DNA of 64,000 nt from Neoroseomonas lacus (GCF_014644535.1 NZ_BMKW01000001.1:124001-188000), one strand, 5' to 3'. Shown: positions 40,385-50,809, counted from the first letter of the stretch. Program-made: numbers and translations. Notes: generated from the sequence alone by a model not told the origin.

Positions 40385-42070
40385 TCAGGCGCCTGGCGTG
40401 GTGGCGCGGGGCGTCTCGCTCGGCGGGGCGGCGTGGGTGATGGTCGCGGGAATGGCGAAGCCGGCGCGGTAGTCCTCGACCGCGTTCATAATCTCGAGGA
40501 TCAGGACTTCCTGCACCTCGAGATAGCCGGCGAGGTCGGGGACCAGCACCTTGGCGAAGATCTCGATATCCACCGAGGATGAGCCGAGGCCTACGAGGCG
40601 GATGCGCGGCAGGGTGGCGGATTTCTCCACGCTGGGATGGGCGCTCACCCTGTCGCGCAGCGTCGCGAGCAGATGCTGCAACTGCCCGCGCGAGGTCTCG
40701 TAGCGGACCATGATCGTGTGGTGGAACAGCGTCCTGTCGCGGGCGGTGAGGTTGGTCAGCTGCATCTTGGCGAGGTCCGCATTCGGTACCGCCGTCAACG
40801 TGCCGTCGAGGCCGCGGATGCGGCTCGAGCGCGGCCCGATCGTCTCGACCGTGCCACTGTCCTCGCCATAGCGGATGAAGTCGCCGACGCGGAAGGGGCG
40901 GTCGGCGAAGATAGAGACGCCACCGAAGAGGTTCTCCACAGTCGATTGCGCCGCCAGGGCGAGGGCGATGCCGCCGACGCTGACGCCCGCGAGCAGGCCG
41001 ACCGCGGGTACGCCGATATCATTCGCGCCATAGATGATCAGGACCGACGCCGCGACGAGCGAGCCGACGCGCGCGAGCAGACGCAACAGATTGGCGTCGT
41101 AGAGGTCGTCGGGAAAGATCGGCGAGGCGATCATCGCCTCGGCCAACAGCCAGCAGGTGAGCCAGGCCCCCCAGGCAGCCGAGAGATAGAGCAGGATCAT
41201 CGCCAGCGTTGTCTCCCAGTCGCCGATCGGGCTGGGCAGGACGAGTTGAAGCGACGCGATGAAATGGATGAAGGCCGTCAGCACGGCGAGCATGAGCGCC
41301 GCCGGCAGCCGCAGCGCGAATTTGCGCATCCCGGTAGCGCCCACCGTGGCGCGCATCAGCCAGCGGTTCCACAGCAGGAAGAACCAGCCCGCGAGGAATA
41401 TGCTGGCCAACAGGAACAACAGCTTCCACACCGGTGCGCCGAGCAGGGTCGCATGCGTCCACGCGGGCAGTTGCTGCACGGGCAGCCATTTGAGCAGGGG
41501 TCCGACGAATTGCTGCTGCGCCAGGGTCCAGTTCGACATGTCGGTGCGTTGCGTCACCGGGTCGCCCTCGACCATGGCGCGGAATTCCGGCAGCCGGGCG
41601 ACAGTCGCGGCGGAGAACACGTAGCTGCCGGAGCGTGGGCCGCTCTCGATGCGCGACATGGTCAGCTCGGTGCCGGGGATGGTCCAATGCGCGGGCGCGT
41701 TGGCGCCGCTACCTGAGGGGAAGGCCTCGGGCGGCACGACTGGGATGCGGTTGAGGATGTCCACCAGCAGCGCGACGGAGCGGGCGGCGTCCTTCCAGCG
41801 ATGGTCGGGGGCGAAGTCGCTGAGGTCGAAGACCGCCGTGCCGAGGCCGATTATCGCCCGCACCACGACAAGCTGCGTCGAGAGGCCCGGATCGGCGCGA
41901 TATGCCGCGAAGAGGCCCTCGATCCGCCGCGCCTCGGACAGGAAGCTCGCGTAGGTCGCGGCCGGGCTCGACGTGTCGATGGCCGGCCGCAGCGCCGCGC
42001 GGCCTACCCCCATGGCCAGCAGCAACAGACACAGCGCCAGGGCGAGTCTCTTCGGCGCGGCGCTCAGCAC
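40385..42070 (-). CDS. Mechanosensitive ion channel, MscS family, with large N-terminal domain
   Basis: 561 residues. A signal-like hydrophobic start (LALALCLLLLAMGVG) precedes a periplasmic domain of about 180 residues, followed by about five membrane helices. The MscS core comes next: the pore helix and beta domain around ALAAQSTVENLFGGVSIFAD and RPFRVGDFIRYGEDSGTVE. The C-terminal alpha/beta vestibule ends in a proline-rich tail. It opens when membrane tension rises and so protects from osmotic shock; the extended N-terminus could sense cell-wall or ligand cues. The start is GTG at 42070. It is convergent with secDF with only 11 bases between stops. Confidence 0.88.
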   Translation of the reverse strand: MLSAAPKRLALALCLLLLAMGVGRAALRPAIDTSSPAATYASFLSEARRIEGLFAAYRADPGLSTQLVVVRAIIGLGTAVFDLSDFAPDHRWKDAARSVALLVDILNRIPVVPPEAFPSGSGANAPAHWTIPGTELTMSRIESGPRSGSYVFSAATVARLPEFRAMVEGDPVTQRTDMSNWTLAQQQFVGPLLKWLPVQQLPAWTHATLLGAPVWKLLFLLASIFLAGWFFLLWNRWLMRATVGATGMRKFALRLPAALMLAVLTAFIHFIASLQLVLPSPIGDWETTLAMILLYLSAAWGAWLTCWLLAEAMIASPIFPDDLYDANLLRLLARVGSLVAASVLIIYGANDIGVPAVGLLAGVSVGGIALALAAQSTVENLFGGVSIFADRPFRVGDFIRYGEDSGTVETIGPRSSRIRGLDGTLTAVPNADLAKMQLTNLTARDRTLFHHTIMVRYETSRGQLQHLLATLRDRVSAHPSVEKSATLPRIRLVGLGSSSVDIEIFAKVLVPDLAGYLEVQEVLILEIMNAVEDYRAGFAIPATITHAAPPSETPRATTPGA

Positions 42071-42269
42071 GGGCCGGACCCCGCGTGCATGGCCGCGCCA
42101 TCCGGCGGCGCGGCGGCTCCATCGAGGATGGCGATTCCTGGTACCATGGCAGCGTTTCCGTCCCGGGGCGGCCGCATCATGCCCGCTCGGCGCCGGTCAA
42201 TCACGCCCCTGGTGCATCAGGAGGCATCCGCCGCCCCGGCGGTCCTGGCCCGCGGCGCGGCAAGGTCTC

Positions 42270-43439
42270 TCACCCCGCCCAGGCGCGCCGGTACAGCGCG
42301 ACGATCTCCTCCGCCGCCGGCACCGCCGGGTTGTTCGCCGGGCTGCCGGAGGCGAGCGCCTGCTCGGCCATGGTCGGCAACAGCGCGTTCCAGGCCGCCG
42401 GGTCGATGCCATAGGCGGCCGGCGTCGGCACGGCGAGGTCCCGGTTGAGGTCGCGCAGTTCCTGCAGCAGCCTGGCGGCGGCGGATTGGTCGCCCTCGGC
42501 GGCGGTGGCCACGCCCATGGCGCGCGCGGCCTCGGCATAGCGCGGCAGGGCGGCGTTGAGGCTGTATTCGGTGACCGCCGGCAGCAGCATGGCGTTGGAC
42601 AAGCCGTGCGGGACATGGAAATGCGCGCCGATCGGGCGTGACATGCCATGCACCAGTGCGACCGATGAATTGCTGAAGGCGATCCCGGCCAAGGTCGCGC
42701 CCTTCATCATCGCCGCGCGGGCGATGCCATTGGACGGCTCGGCATAGGCGGTGCGCAGGTTGGGCGCGATCAGCCGCATCGCCCGCAGCGCGTATTCATC
42801 GGCCTCGTCATTGGCGCGCTTGGAGACGAAGGCCTCCAGCGCGTGGGTCAGGCTGTCGATGCCGGTATCGGCGGTGATGCGCGCCGGCAGCGAGAAGGTC
42901 AGTTCGTAATCCACCACGGCGGCGAGCGGCAGCGCGCCGAGGCCGGCGATCAGCATCTTCTCGTCGCGCTCGGTGTCGGTGATGACGGTGAAGCGCGTCG
43001 CCTCGCTGCCGGTGCCCGCCGTGGTCGGGACGCCGATCACCGGCAGCGCGCCACGATTGGCCTGCGCCGGCACCTTGAAGTCGCGCATCTTCGCACCCGC
43101 GGGCGCGGCGCCGAGGATGGCCATCGCCTTGGCGGTGTCCATCGGGGAACCGCCGCCGAAACCGACCAGGCAGTCATAGTCGCCCGCCTTCATGGCGGCG
43201 ACGCCGGCCTCGATGACCGTGTCGGTCGGGTCGGGCACCGTGTCGGAGAACACGCCGGCGGTGATGCCGGCGGCGCGCAGCGGTGCGAGCGCCTTCTCCA
43301 CCGTGCCGGAGGAAACCATCCATGGGTCGGTGACCACCAGCGGCTTCGAGAAGCCGAACTGGCCGAGAACCTCGGCGAGCTTCCCGACCGCACCGCCGCC
43401 GATCATGAGCAGCCGTGGTGAAACAAAAGTCGTCGTCAT
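42270..43439 (-). CDS. Iron-containing alcohol dehydrogenase
   Basis: 389-residue type III alcohol dehydrogenase. The dinucleotide site is GFGGGSPMDTAKA, followed by VPTTAGTGSEATRFTVI. The metal ligands come from the ITADTGIDSLTHALEAF stretch and LVHGMSRPIGAHFHVPHG (three histidines in all). ATG at 43439 is preceded by AAGG at good spacing; a GTG at 43445 overlaps the upstream stop (GTGA) and is an alternative. It probably oxidises or reduces a hydroxy acid or short alcohol made by the operon with the 3-hydroxyisobutyrate dehydrogenase-like enzyme. The full-length C-terminal domain argues against a maleylacetate reductase. Confidence 0.88.
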   Translation of the reverse strand: MTTTFVSPRLLMIGGGAVGKLAEVLGQFGFSKPLVVTDPWMVSSGTVEKALAPLRAAGITAGVFSDTVPDPTDTVIEAGVAAMKAGDYDCLVGFGGGSPMDTAKAMAILGAAPAGAKMRDFKVPAQANRGALPVIGVPTTAGTGSEATRFTVITDTERDEKMLIAGLGALPLAAVVDYELTFSLPARITADTGIDSLTHALEAFVSKRANDEADEYALRAMRLIAPNLRTAYAEPSNGIARAAMMKGATLAGIAFSNSSVALVHGMSRPIGAHFHVPHGLSNAMLLPAVTEYSLNAALPRYAEAARAMGVATAAEGDQSAAARLLQELRDLNRDLAVPTPAAYGIDPAAWNALLPTMAEQALASGSPANNPAVPAAEEIVALYRRAWAG

Positions 43440-43441
43440 GG

Positions 43442-44323
43442 TCACTTGCCTTCACGGATCATCGTGATGATTCCCGAGAAATCCTTGCCGCCTCCGCCGC
43501 TTTCCACGAAGCGGTCGAACAGCGCGAGCGCCAGCGCGCCGACCTTCGCATCCACGCCAGCATCCTTCGCCGCCTGCTGGGCGAGGCCAAGGTCCTTGCG
43601 CATCAGGGCCGCGGTGAAGCCGGGTGCGAAATCACGGTTCGCCGCACTCGTCGGCACTGGGCCGGGCACCGGGCAGGAGTTGTTCAGCGCCCAGGACATC
43701 GCGGTGGATTTGGAGCACACGTCGTAGAGCGCCTGCGCCGGCAGGCCGAGCCGTTCGGCCATGACGAAGGCCTCGGAGGTCACTGCCATGGTGGCGGCGA
43801 GCATCATGTTGTTGCAGAGCTTCGCGACCTGGCCGGCGCCGGCATCGCCGCAATGGACGATGGTCTTGCCCATGGCGCTGAGGATCGGCTTCGCGCGATC
43901 GACTGCTTCCGCGTCGCCGCCGACCATGAAGGTGAGTGTGCCGGCCTCGGCCCCCATCACGCCGCCGGAGACCGGCGCATCGAGGAAGGGCCGACCCGCC
44001 GCCGCCGCGACCTCGCGCGCTGTTGCGACGTCGATGGTCGAGCAATCCATCAGTAGCGCATCGGCGCGGGACGCCTTGGCGAGACCGCCCTGCCCCAGCC
44101 AGGCGTCGCGCACCTGCTCGCCGGCCGGCAGCATGGTGATGACGACGTCCGCATCCTGTGCCGCGGCGGCGGAGGAGAAGGCCGCCTTCGCCCCCGACGC
44201 GACGACGGAATCGACCGCTGCCTGCACGATGTCGAAGACCACAACCTCGTGCCCGGCCTTGAGCAGGTTGCGCGCCATATGCGCGCCCATCCTGCCGAGA
44301 CCGATGAAACCGATGCGTGCCAT
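43442..44323 (-). CDS. 3-hydroxyisobutyrate dehydrogenase family (beta-hydroxyacid dehydrogenase)
   Basis: 293-residue NAD-dependent enzyme with IGFIGLGRMGAHMARNLLKAG, the substrate motif DAPVSGGVMGAEAGTL and the catalytic lysine in GAGQVAKLCNNMML, followed by the C-terminal DFAPGFTAALMRKDL signature of the family. It could be valine-pathway MmsB, but the neighbours (Bug protein, FAD hydroxylase, iron alcohol dehydrogenase) point to a related beta-hydroxyacid. The start lies 11 bases after the Bug gene and the stop overlaps the next gene. Confidence 0.88.
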   Translation of the reverse strand: MARIGFIGLGRMGAHMARNLLKAGHEVVVFDIVQAAVDSVVASGAKAAFSSAAAAQDADVVITMLPAGEQVRDAWLGQGGLAKASRADALLMDCSTIDVATAREVAAAAGRPFLDAPVSGGVMGAEAGTLTFMVGGDAEAVDRAKPILSAMGKTIVHCGDAGAGQVAKLCNNMMLAATMAVTSEAFVMAERLGLPAQALYDVCSKSTAMSWALNNSCPVPGPVPTSAANRDFAPGFTAALMRKDLGLAQQAAKDAGVDAKVGALALALFDRFVESGGGGKDFSGIITMIREGK

Positions 44324-44334
44324 GGCGCTCTCCC

Positions 44335-45315
44335 TTATTCCGCGCGGATGCCGACGCGGCGGATCAGGTCGCCGAGGCGGATGAATTCACGTTCGTTGCG
44401 TGCCTGGTAGACCTCGGGCGGGCCGGGCAGCGGCCGGGCGCCGAGTTCGGCCATGCGCGAGACCGTCACCGGATTCTCCAGCCCGACGCGCAGCGCCTGG
44501 TTCACCTGCGCGATGATCTCGGGCGGCGTGCCGCGCGGCGCGACCAGGCCGAACCAGGCGGTCACCTCATAGCCCGGCAGGGTCTCGGCGATGGCCGGGA
44601 TCTCGGGATTCGCGGGCCAGCGTTCGGCCGAGGTCACGCCGATCGCGACCAGCGCGCCGGAACGGATATGCGGCATGATCGAGGGTAGGTTGTCGGTGCC
44701 GAAGTCGATGCGGCCGGGCAGCAAATCCACCATCATCGGCGAGGAGCCGCGATAGGAGACGTGCGTCGCCTCGAAGCCACCCATCAGGCGGAACAACTCG
44801 GCAGCGAGATGCGTGGAACCGCCGATGCTCGTCTCGCCATAGGAGAGCGTGCGCGTCTTCGCCAAGGCGATCAGCGCGGCCGCGTCGCGCACGCCAAGGC
44901 CCGGATGCGCCGCGATCAGGTTCGGCACTTCCGCGATCTGGCTGATCGGCAGGAAGTCCTTCAGCGGGTCGTAGCCGGCATTGGCATAGAGATGCGGATT
45001 GATCGCATTGGTGCCGGGCGAGCCGAGCAACAGCATGTAGCCGTCCGGCGGGCTGCGCAGCACCGCCTGCGCGGCGATGTTCGACCCGGCGCCCGGGCGG
45101 TTCTCGACCACGACGGGCTGGCCCAGGGATTCCTGCAGGATCTGCGCGGCGATGCGGCCGAGGATGTCCGTCGTGCCGCCGGCGGGGAAACCCACCACGA
45201 TGCGCACCGGGCGGTTCGGCCAGGGCGCCTGCGCGAGCGCCGGCGTGGCGAGCAGCGCCGATGCGGCAGTGAGCAGGGATCGTCGGGCCAGGATGGCGGG
45301 CGCCGCGCGGGACAT
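44335..45315 (-). CDS. Bug-type (TctC family) substrate-binding protein
   Basis: 326-residue periplasmic binding protein. The signal region ILARRSLLTAASALLATPALAQ begins near residue 8 and includes twin arginines. Mature motifs are RIVVGFPAGGTTDILGRI, VVENRPGAGSNIAAQAVLRS, YMLLLGSPGTNAINPHLY and EIPAIAETLPGYEVTAWFGL. It sits between a flavin hydroxylase gene and a dehydrogenase gene in one operon, so its ligand is probably the compound these enzymes degrade, such as an aromatic or branched carboxylate. TctA/TctB partners are not in the window. Confidence 0.9.
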   Translation of the reverse strand: MSRAAPAILARRSLLTAASALLATPALAQAPWPNRPVRIVVGFPAGGTTDILGRIAAQILQESLGQPVVVENRPGAGSNIAAQAVLRSPPDGYMLLLGSPGTNAINPHLYANAGYDPLKDFLPISQIAEVPNLIAAHPGLGVRDAAALIALAKTRTLSYGETSIGGSTHLAAELFRLMGGFEATHVSYRGSSPMMVDLLPGRIDFGTDNLPSIMPHIRSGALVAIGVTSAERWPANPEIPAIAETLPGYEVTAWFGLVAPRGTPPEIIAQVNQALRVGLENPVTVSRMAELGARPLPGPPEVYQARNEREFIRLGDLIRRVGIRAE

Positions 45316-45379
45316 GCTTGTTCCTCCGGGTTTGATTGCGGCCAGTGTCGGTAGGGCACCGCCGTCTTGTCAAACCACG

Positions 45380-46909
45380 TCAGCGCAGCCCGAAGACGCG
45401 GCCGAGCACGTCGGCCAACCCCGGATGGGCCGCTGTCGGTCCACGCCAGGCGACATGGCCATCCGGGCGCACCAGCCAGGCACCGGCCGCGCTGCCATAC
45501 GCCGCAGCGAATGCCCCCGCGGCGTCATGCAGCATCGTGACGCCGTGGCGATCGTCCATGGCTGTCCCGGTGATCGCGACGACGCGCAGCCCGGCGACGC
45601 GGGGCAGCTCATTTGGCTGCCCCTGGACCAGCAGCACCGGTTCGGTGCCGTGCAGGATATCGAACAGGCGCAGCGAAAAGCCGACGCCTTGACGCCGCAG
45701 CCCGCCGGCATCGGGGGCGCGGTCGCCGGCATGCGGGCCTTCGGCGCCGCCATCGTCGCGCACCCAGACGGAGTCGCGGTAGTTCACCAGGATCTGCGTA
45801 TCCTCGAGCCGATCCGGCTTGGCGCCGCCTTCGCGGCCGAAGTTGATCGAGGCCGCCAGGGTCCGCGCGACGACATCCGCACCAACAGGGCGCCGTTCGG
45901 CCTCATAGCTGTCGAGCAGTGCGGCCGGTGCGCGGCCTGACAACACGGCGGCGAGCTTCCAGGCGAGGTTGCAGGCGTCCTGGATGCCGGTGTTCATCCC
46001 CTGCCCGCCGGTCGGCGGATGGATATGCGCGGCATCGCCGGCGATGAAGACATGCCCGTCGCGATAGCGCGCGGCGAGGCGCATGCTGATGCGGAAGAGG
46101 GACGACCAGCGGAGGTCCGACAGCACCGGCCGGTCGGGCAGCAGATCGTCAGCGACGGCCTGGAGAGTGGCGAGATCGGGGCCGGCCATGTCCGCCTGGA
46201 TGCCGTGGCCCGTGCCGGCGCCGGTGGCCATGCTCTCGGGTGCGATCATCGAGACGCGGTAGCGGTTGGGCTCGGGCAGCGGCACCGCGACGAACAGGTC
46301 GGGCGGCGCATCCTCCCGCGGGCGCACGGCGCGCAGCGCCAAGCCATAGGGCAGGTCGGCCGCCATGTGGACGTCACCGAGCATGAACGTCATCGGCATG
46401 GCCTCGCCCTCGAAGGCGATACCGAGGGCGCGGCGCACGGCACTGTGCGCGCCGTCGCAGCCGATGACATGGGCGAAGCGGCGCGACTGGCCGTTCAGGG
46501 TGACCGTGACGCCTTCCACATCCTGGTGCAGGGCCTCAAGGGCCATGCCGCGTTCGATTGCCAGGCCATGGCGCACGAGGTGGCGCGTCAGCACGCGCTC
46601 CGTCTCGTATTGCGGAATGCCGAGGCTGGCATAGGGCAGGTCCGACAGGTCGCGCTGCATGTCAAAGGGCGGGTGGCCGGCGATGACCGAGCGCATGCCG
46701 GTGATCCATAGCCCGGCATCGATCGCCTCCCGCGCGATGCCCATGCCTTCCCAAATCTCGAGGGTGCGGGGGGTGACGCCGATGGCGCGGCAATAGGGGG
46801 AAGGTTGTTCGGCCTTGTCGATGATCCGGCAGCGTACGCCGTGGCGCGCGAGTTCACAGGCCATGGTCAGGCCGACCGGGCCTGCTCCGACGACGAGGAC
46901 ATCGGTCAT
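45380..46909 (-). CDS. FAD-dependent aromatic hydroxylase (PheA/TfdB-type)
   Basis: 509-residue class A flavoprotein monooxygenase. FAD motifs are VVGAGPVGLTMACELARHG at the N-terminus, CDGAHSAVRRALGI (DG motif) and FIAGDAAHIHPPTGGQGMN, with the C-terminal thioredoxin-like domain of the phenol hydroxylase/3-(3-hydroxyphenyl)propionate hydroxylase group. It adds a hydroxyl to a phenol or related ring using NAD(P)H. It is first gene of the operon; the next gene starts 64 bases on. The ring-cleavage dioxygenase expected downstream is not in the window. Confidence 0.87.
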   Translation of the reverse strand: MTDVLVVGAGPVGLTMACELARHGVRCRIIDKAEQPSPYCRAIGVTPRTLEIWEGMGIAREAIDAGLWITGMRSVIAGHPPFDMQRDLSDLPYASLGIPQYETERVLTRHLVRHGLAIERGMALEALHQDVEGVTVTLNGQSRRFAHVIGCDGAHSAVRRALGIAFEGEAMPMTFMLGDVHMAADLPYGLALRAVRPREDAPPDLFVAVPLPEPNRYRVSMIAPESMATGAGTGHGIQADMAGPDLATLQAVADDLLPDRPVLSDLRWSSLFRISMRLAARYRDGHVFIAGDAAHIHPPTGGQGMNTGIQDACNLAWKLAAVLSGRAPAALLDSYEAERRPVGADVVARTLAASINFGREGGAKPDRLEDTQILVNYRDSVWVRDDGGAEGPHAGDRAPDAGGLRRQGVGFSLRLFDILHGTEPVLLVQGQPNELPRVAGLRVVAITGTAMDDRHGVTMLHDAAGAFAAAYGSAAGAWLVRPDGHVAWRGPTAAHPGLADVLGRVFGLR

Positions 46910-46964
46910 GTCTGGTGCTCCGGCGATGACGCGACAGTTTGAGCAGATATTTCCAGGCCTGAAA

Positions 46965-46980
46965 CCACCAGCATTGGTGG
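46965..46980 (-). terminator. Hairpin between two minus-strand operons
   Basis: CCACCA-GCAT-TGGTGG forms a 6-base stem with a 4-base loop in the 148-base gap after the second ABC operon (ends 47058) and before the hydroxylase operon (starts 46909). It probably ends the long ABC operon transcript. No T-run. Confidence 0.4.
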
Positions 46981-47057
46981 CGACGCCCGTTCAACGGGAA
47001 GGCGGTTCCACGTGGCGTGCCCTCGCGGACATGGGCCCGCCGCGGAACGCACCCTGA

Positions 47058-48115
47058 TCACGCCGCGAGGGCGCGGGCGTAAAGCGCGAGGCGCTTCGCC
47101 GCGATCTCCGAGAGACCGCCGCTGAAGTCGAGGCCGGCCGGCGGCAGCGTCTCGGCGAAATGGCAGGCGGCTTCGTGGCCGTCAGCCATGCGACGCAGCG
47201 CGGGCGCCTCGATGCGGCAACGCTCCTGCGCGAAGGGGCAGCGGGTGTGGAAGCGGCAGCCGGGGGGTGGGTTCATCGGGCTCGGAACGTCGCCGCCGAG
47301 CGGCTTCACCTGCCCGCGCCGCTGCGGGTCGGGGTGCGGGATCGCGGCGAGCAGCGCGCGGGTATAGGGGTGGCGCGGGGTGGTGAAGAGATCGCCCTTG
47401 CGCGCCGTCTCGACGATCTGGCCGAGATACATGACCGCGACACGGTCGGCGACGTGCTTCACCACCGCGAGGTCGTGGGCGATGAACAGATAGGCCAGGC
47501 CGAAGCGGCGTTGCAGGTCCTTCAGCAGATTCACCACCTGCGCCTGGATCGAGACATCGAGCGCGCTGACCGGTTCGTCGCAGACCACGAGGTCCGGCTG
47601 CACCGAGAGCGCGCGGGCGATGCCTATGCGCTGGCGCTGGCCGCCGGAGAATTCATGCGGGTAGCGCTGCGCGTGGAATGGGCGCAGGCCGACGAGGCCG
47701 AGCAGTTCCTCGACGCGTTTGCGGCGCGAGGCGGTGTCGCCGATGCCGTGCACGATCATCGGTTCGGCGATGGTATCGGCGACAGTCAGGCGCGGGTTCA
47801 GGCTGGCATAAGGGTCCTGGAAGACGATCTGCATGCGCCGACGCATCGCGCGCTGGGCGGCGCCGGCGCTGCGGGTGACGTTCACGCCCTCGAAATTAAT
47901 GGTGCCGGCGGAGGGTTCGATGAGCCGCAGTACCAGCCGCGCGGTGGTGGATTTGCCGCAGCCGGATTCACCGACCAGGGCGAGCGTCTCGCCGCGATTG
48001 ACGGTGAAGGAGACACCATCGACGGCACGCACCACGCCGACCTGCCTGGCCAGGATCAGGCCCTCGCGCACTGGGTAGTGCTTGGCGAGGCCGGTCACCT
48101 CGAGCAGCGTGTCAC

Positions 48116-48119
<4 letters not shown>
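47058..48119 (-). CDS. Peptide-type ABC transporter ATP-binding protein (DppF/OppF-like)
   Basis: 353-residue ATPase with Walker [10 protein letters not shown], signature [15 protein letters not shown], Walker B VVCDEP, H-loop FIAHD and the C-terminal [15 protein letters not shown] tail. It is the last gene of the second dipeptide-type operon and overlaps its DppD-like partner (ATGA). An extra C-terminal stretch of about 25 residues ([20 protein letters not shown]) is unlike the first copy at 7.7 kb. Overall similarity to that copy marks the two operons as related importers. Confidence 0.92.
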
Positions 48120-49099
<980 letters not shown>

Positions 49100-49131
49100 A
49101 GGGCGCTGGTGTCGTTTGGGCGGGTAGGCCA

Positions 49132-49188
49132 GAGAGGGGCGTCGCCCCTCTCCGGACCTCTCCCCACCAAAGGCCTAAGGGCCTTTGG
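49132..49188. repeat. Double-hairpin intergenic element, arm B1
   Basis: Two stems in series: GAGAGGGGC-GTC-GCCCCTCTC (49132-49152) and CCAAAGGCC-TAAG-GGCCTTTGG (49167-49188). The same two stems appear in inverted order at 49308-49359. The pair flanks about 120 bases between two genes of one operon, a REP/BIME-like layout. Confidence 0.75.
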
Positions 49189-49307
49189 AAACCTCAACCT
49201 GGCGCGCGGCGGGGCGGCAGCAATGTCTCCGGCAAACACGCGTTGAGCACAAAGGCGGGTCACGGCATCGATCCTGGCAGCGGCGCCCGGCGCCCATGGA
49301 TGGCATT

Positions 49308-49359
49308 CCAAAGGCCCCGGGCCTTTGGCGGGGTGGCTTGGAGGGGCAGAGCCCCTCCA
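49308..49359. repeat. Double-hairpin intergenic element, arm B2 (inverted)
   Basis: CCAAAGGCC-CCG-GGCCTTTGG (49308-49328) followed by TGGAGGGGC-AGA-GCCCCTCCA (49339-49359). It is the inverted mate of the element at 49132-49188, with stems kept and loops changed. It ends 17 bases before the stop of the amidohydrolase gene on the minus strand. Confidence 0.75.
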
Positions 49360-49375
49360 GCCTTGAGGCGCACCC

Positions 49376-50809
49376 TCACGACCAATGAAACGTCGGCGGC
49401 GCAATCTTCTCCGCGCTGCGATGCGCCCAGTCACGCTGGGGCACGCCGCTGGCGATGCGCTTCTGCGCCTCGTTCAGATGCGCGGCGGCCTGGCGGTAGT
49501 CCATGGTCAACACCTCGCCATCCTCGACGACCTTGTTGCCATCGACGAAGACGGCCTTCAGGGCGCGATCCCCGGCGGCGTAGATGAGGCTGCGCAGCGG
49601 GTCATAGGCCGGGCGGATCATCGGGTGGGTGATGTCCACCAGCGAGAAATCCGCCTTGCAGCCGACCGCGAGGCGACCGATGTCATCGCGGCCGAGCGCC
49701 TTCGCGCCGCCGATCGTCGCTGCGTTGAACAGGTCGGTCGTGGTCATGGTGCGCGGGTCGCCGGCCTGGGTGCGGGCGATGTGGGCGGCGAGGCGCATCT
49801 CATCGAGCATGTTGTGCGGGTAGGTGTCGGTGCCGATGCCCATGTTCACGCCGCGACGGATGTAGCGGCCGATATCCTTCATCGCGATGCCGCGCCGGGC
49901 GAAGACGGTCGGGCAATGGGCTACGGTGGTGCCGGTCTCGGCCAGGCGGTTCAGGTCGTCCTTGGTGTGCCAGGGCGTCGAGGGATGGTCGTCGAGGAAG
50001 ATGCCATGGCCGATGATCGAGCGTTCGCCGAGCAGGCCCATTGAGTCGAGCCAGCCGATCGGCGTCATGCCGTGGCGGCGGGTGATCTCGTGGAATTCGA
50101 CGACGGATTGCGCGGCGTGGATCTGCCAGGACAGGCCGCGCTTCTTGGCCTCCTGGTTGCTTTCCTTCAGCAGCCCGGCCGCGCAGGTGTCGATCTGCGC
50201 GGGCACGACCATGCCGAAGAGGCGGCCGGACTCATGCTGTTCGGCGCGCTCGACGAGGCGGAGGGCTTCCTCCATCGCCTTCTCGCCAGCCTTCTCGTCC
50301 CACTCGTATTCGACGACGTGGCCGTTCTTGGTGAACCAGCGGGCGGAGCGGAACATCGGCGCGATGCAGACGCGCATGCCGGCCTCGGCCAGCAGGTCGA
50401 GCCAGCCGGGATGCGCCATGGACAGATCGGCGAGCGTGGTGACGCCGGAGAGCAGCAGTTCGGACAGGGCGACGCGCACACAGCTCGGCACCGCGTCCGC
50501 ATCGGCGCGGAAGATCGGCATGTATTCATACAGCGAGGAATTGTAGAGGCCGGGCGAGCCGATCTCATCGAGGAAGCCCTTGTTCAGCGGCTCGCTCGAC
50601 GGGTGGGAATGGATGTTGACGAGGCCCGGCATGACCATCAGGCCGCGGCCGTCGATCACCGTATCGGCGGTGCCTTCATAGCCGCGGCCGACGAAGGTCA
50701 GCGTGCCATCGGTAAAGGCGATGTCCGTGTCGGGTGCATAGGTGTGCGCCTTCTCGGAGGTATCCCAGGCGACCGCGAGTTCGGCGTTCTTGATGAGCGT
50801 TGTGGCCAT
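49376..50809 (-). CDS. Amidohydrolase of the ATZ/TRZ (cytosine deaminase-like) family
   Basis: 477-residue metal hydrolase. The first metal motif is PGLVNIHSHP (HxH), a further histidine lies in SWQIHAAQS, another in IIGHGIFLDDH and the aspartate in GIGTDTYPHN. The N- and C-terminal beta-sandwich (for example GLMVMPG and VFVDGNKVVEDGE) frames the barrel. Members deaminate or dechlorinate heterocycles and guanidino compounds (AtzB, TrzA, SsnA). The ATG at 50809 was chosen for the MATTLIKNAELAV opening; upstream residues are not conserved in character. Within a peptide-type ABC operon it probably processes the imported nitrogen compound. Confidence 0.86.
   Translation of the reverse strand: MATTLIKNAELAVAWDTSEKAHTYAPDTDIAFTDGTLTFVGRGYEGTADTVIDGRGLMVMPGLVNIHSHPSSEPLNKGFLDEIGSPGLYNSSLYEYMPIFRADADAVPSCVRVALSELLLSGVTTLADLSMAHPGWLDLLAEAGMRVCIAPMFRSARWFTKNGHVVEYEWDEKAGEKAMEEALRLVERAEQHESGRLFGMVVPAQIDTCAAGLLKESNQEAKKRGLSWQIHAAQSVVEFHEITRRHGMTPIGWLDSMGLLGERSIIGHGIFLDDHPSTPWHTKDDLNRLAETGTTVAHCPTVFARRGIAMKDIGRYIRRGVNMGIGTDTYPHNMLDEMRLAAHIARTQAGDPRTMTTTDLFNAATIGGAKALGRDDIGRLAVGCKADFSLVDITHPMIRPAYDPLRSLIYAAGDRALKAVFVDGNKVVEDGEVLTMDYRQAAAHLNEAQKRIASGVPQRDWAHRSAEKIAPPTFHWS

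Noticed and set aside
42270..43439. Maleylacetate reductase in an aromatic pathway
   Set aside because: Length, GGGSPMDTAKA and the full C-terminal histidine motif fit a general iron alcohol dehydrogenase better, and no ring-cleavage dioxygenase is present.
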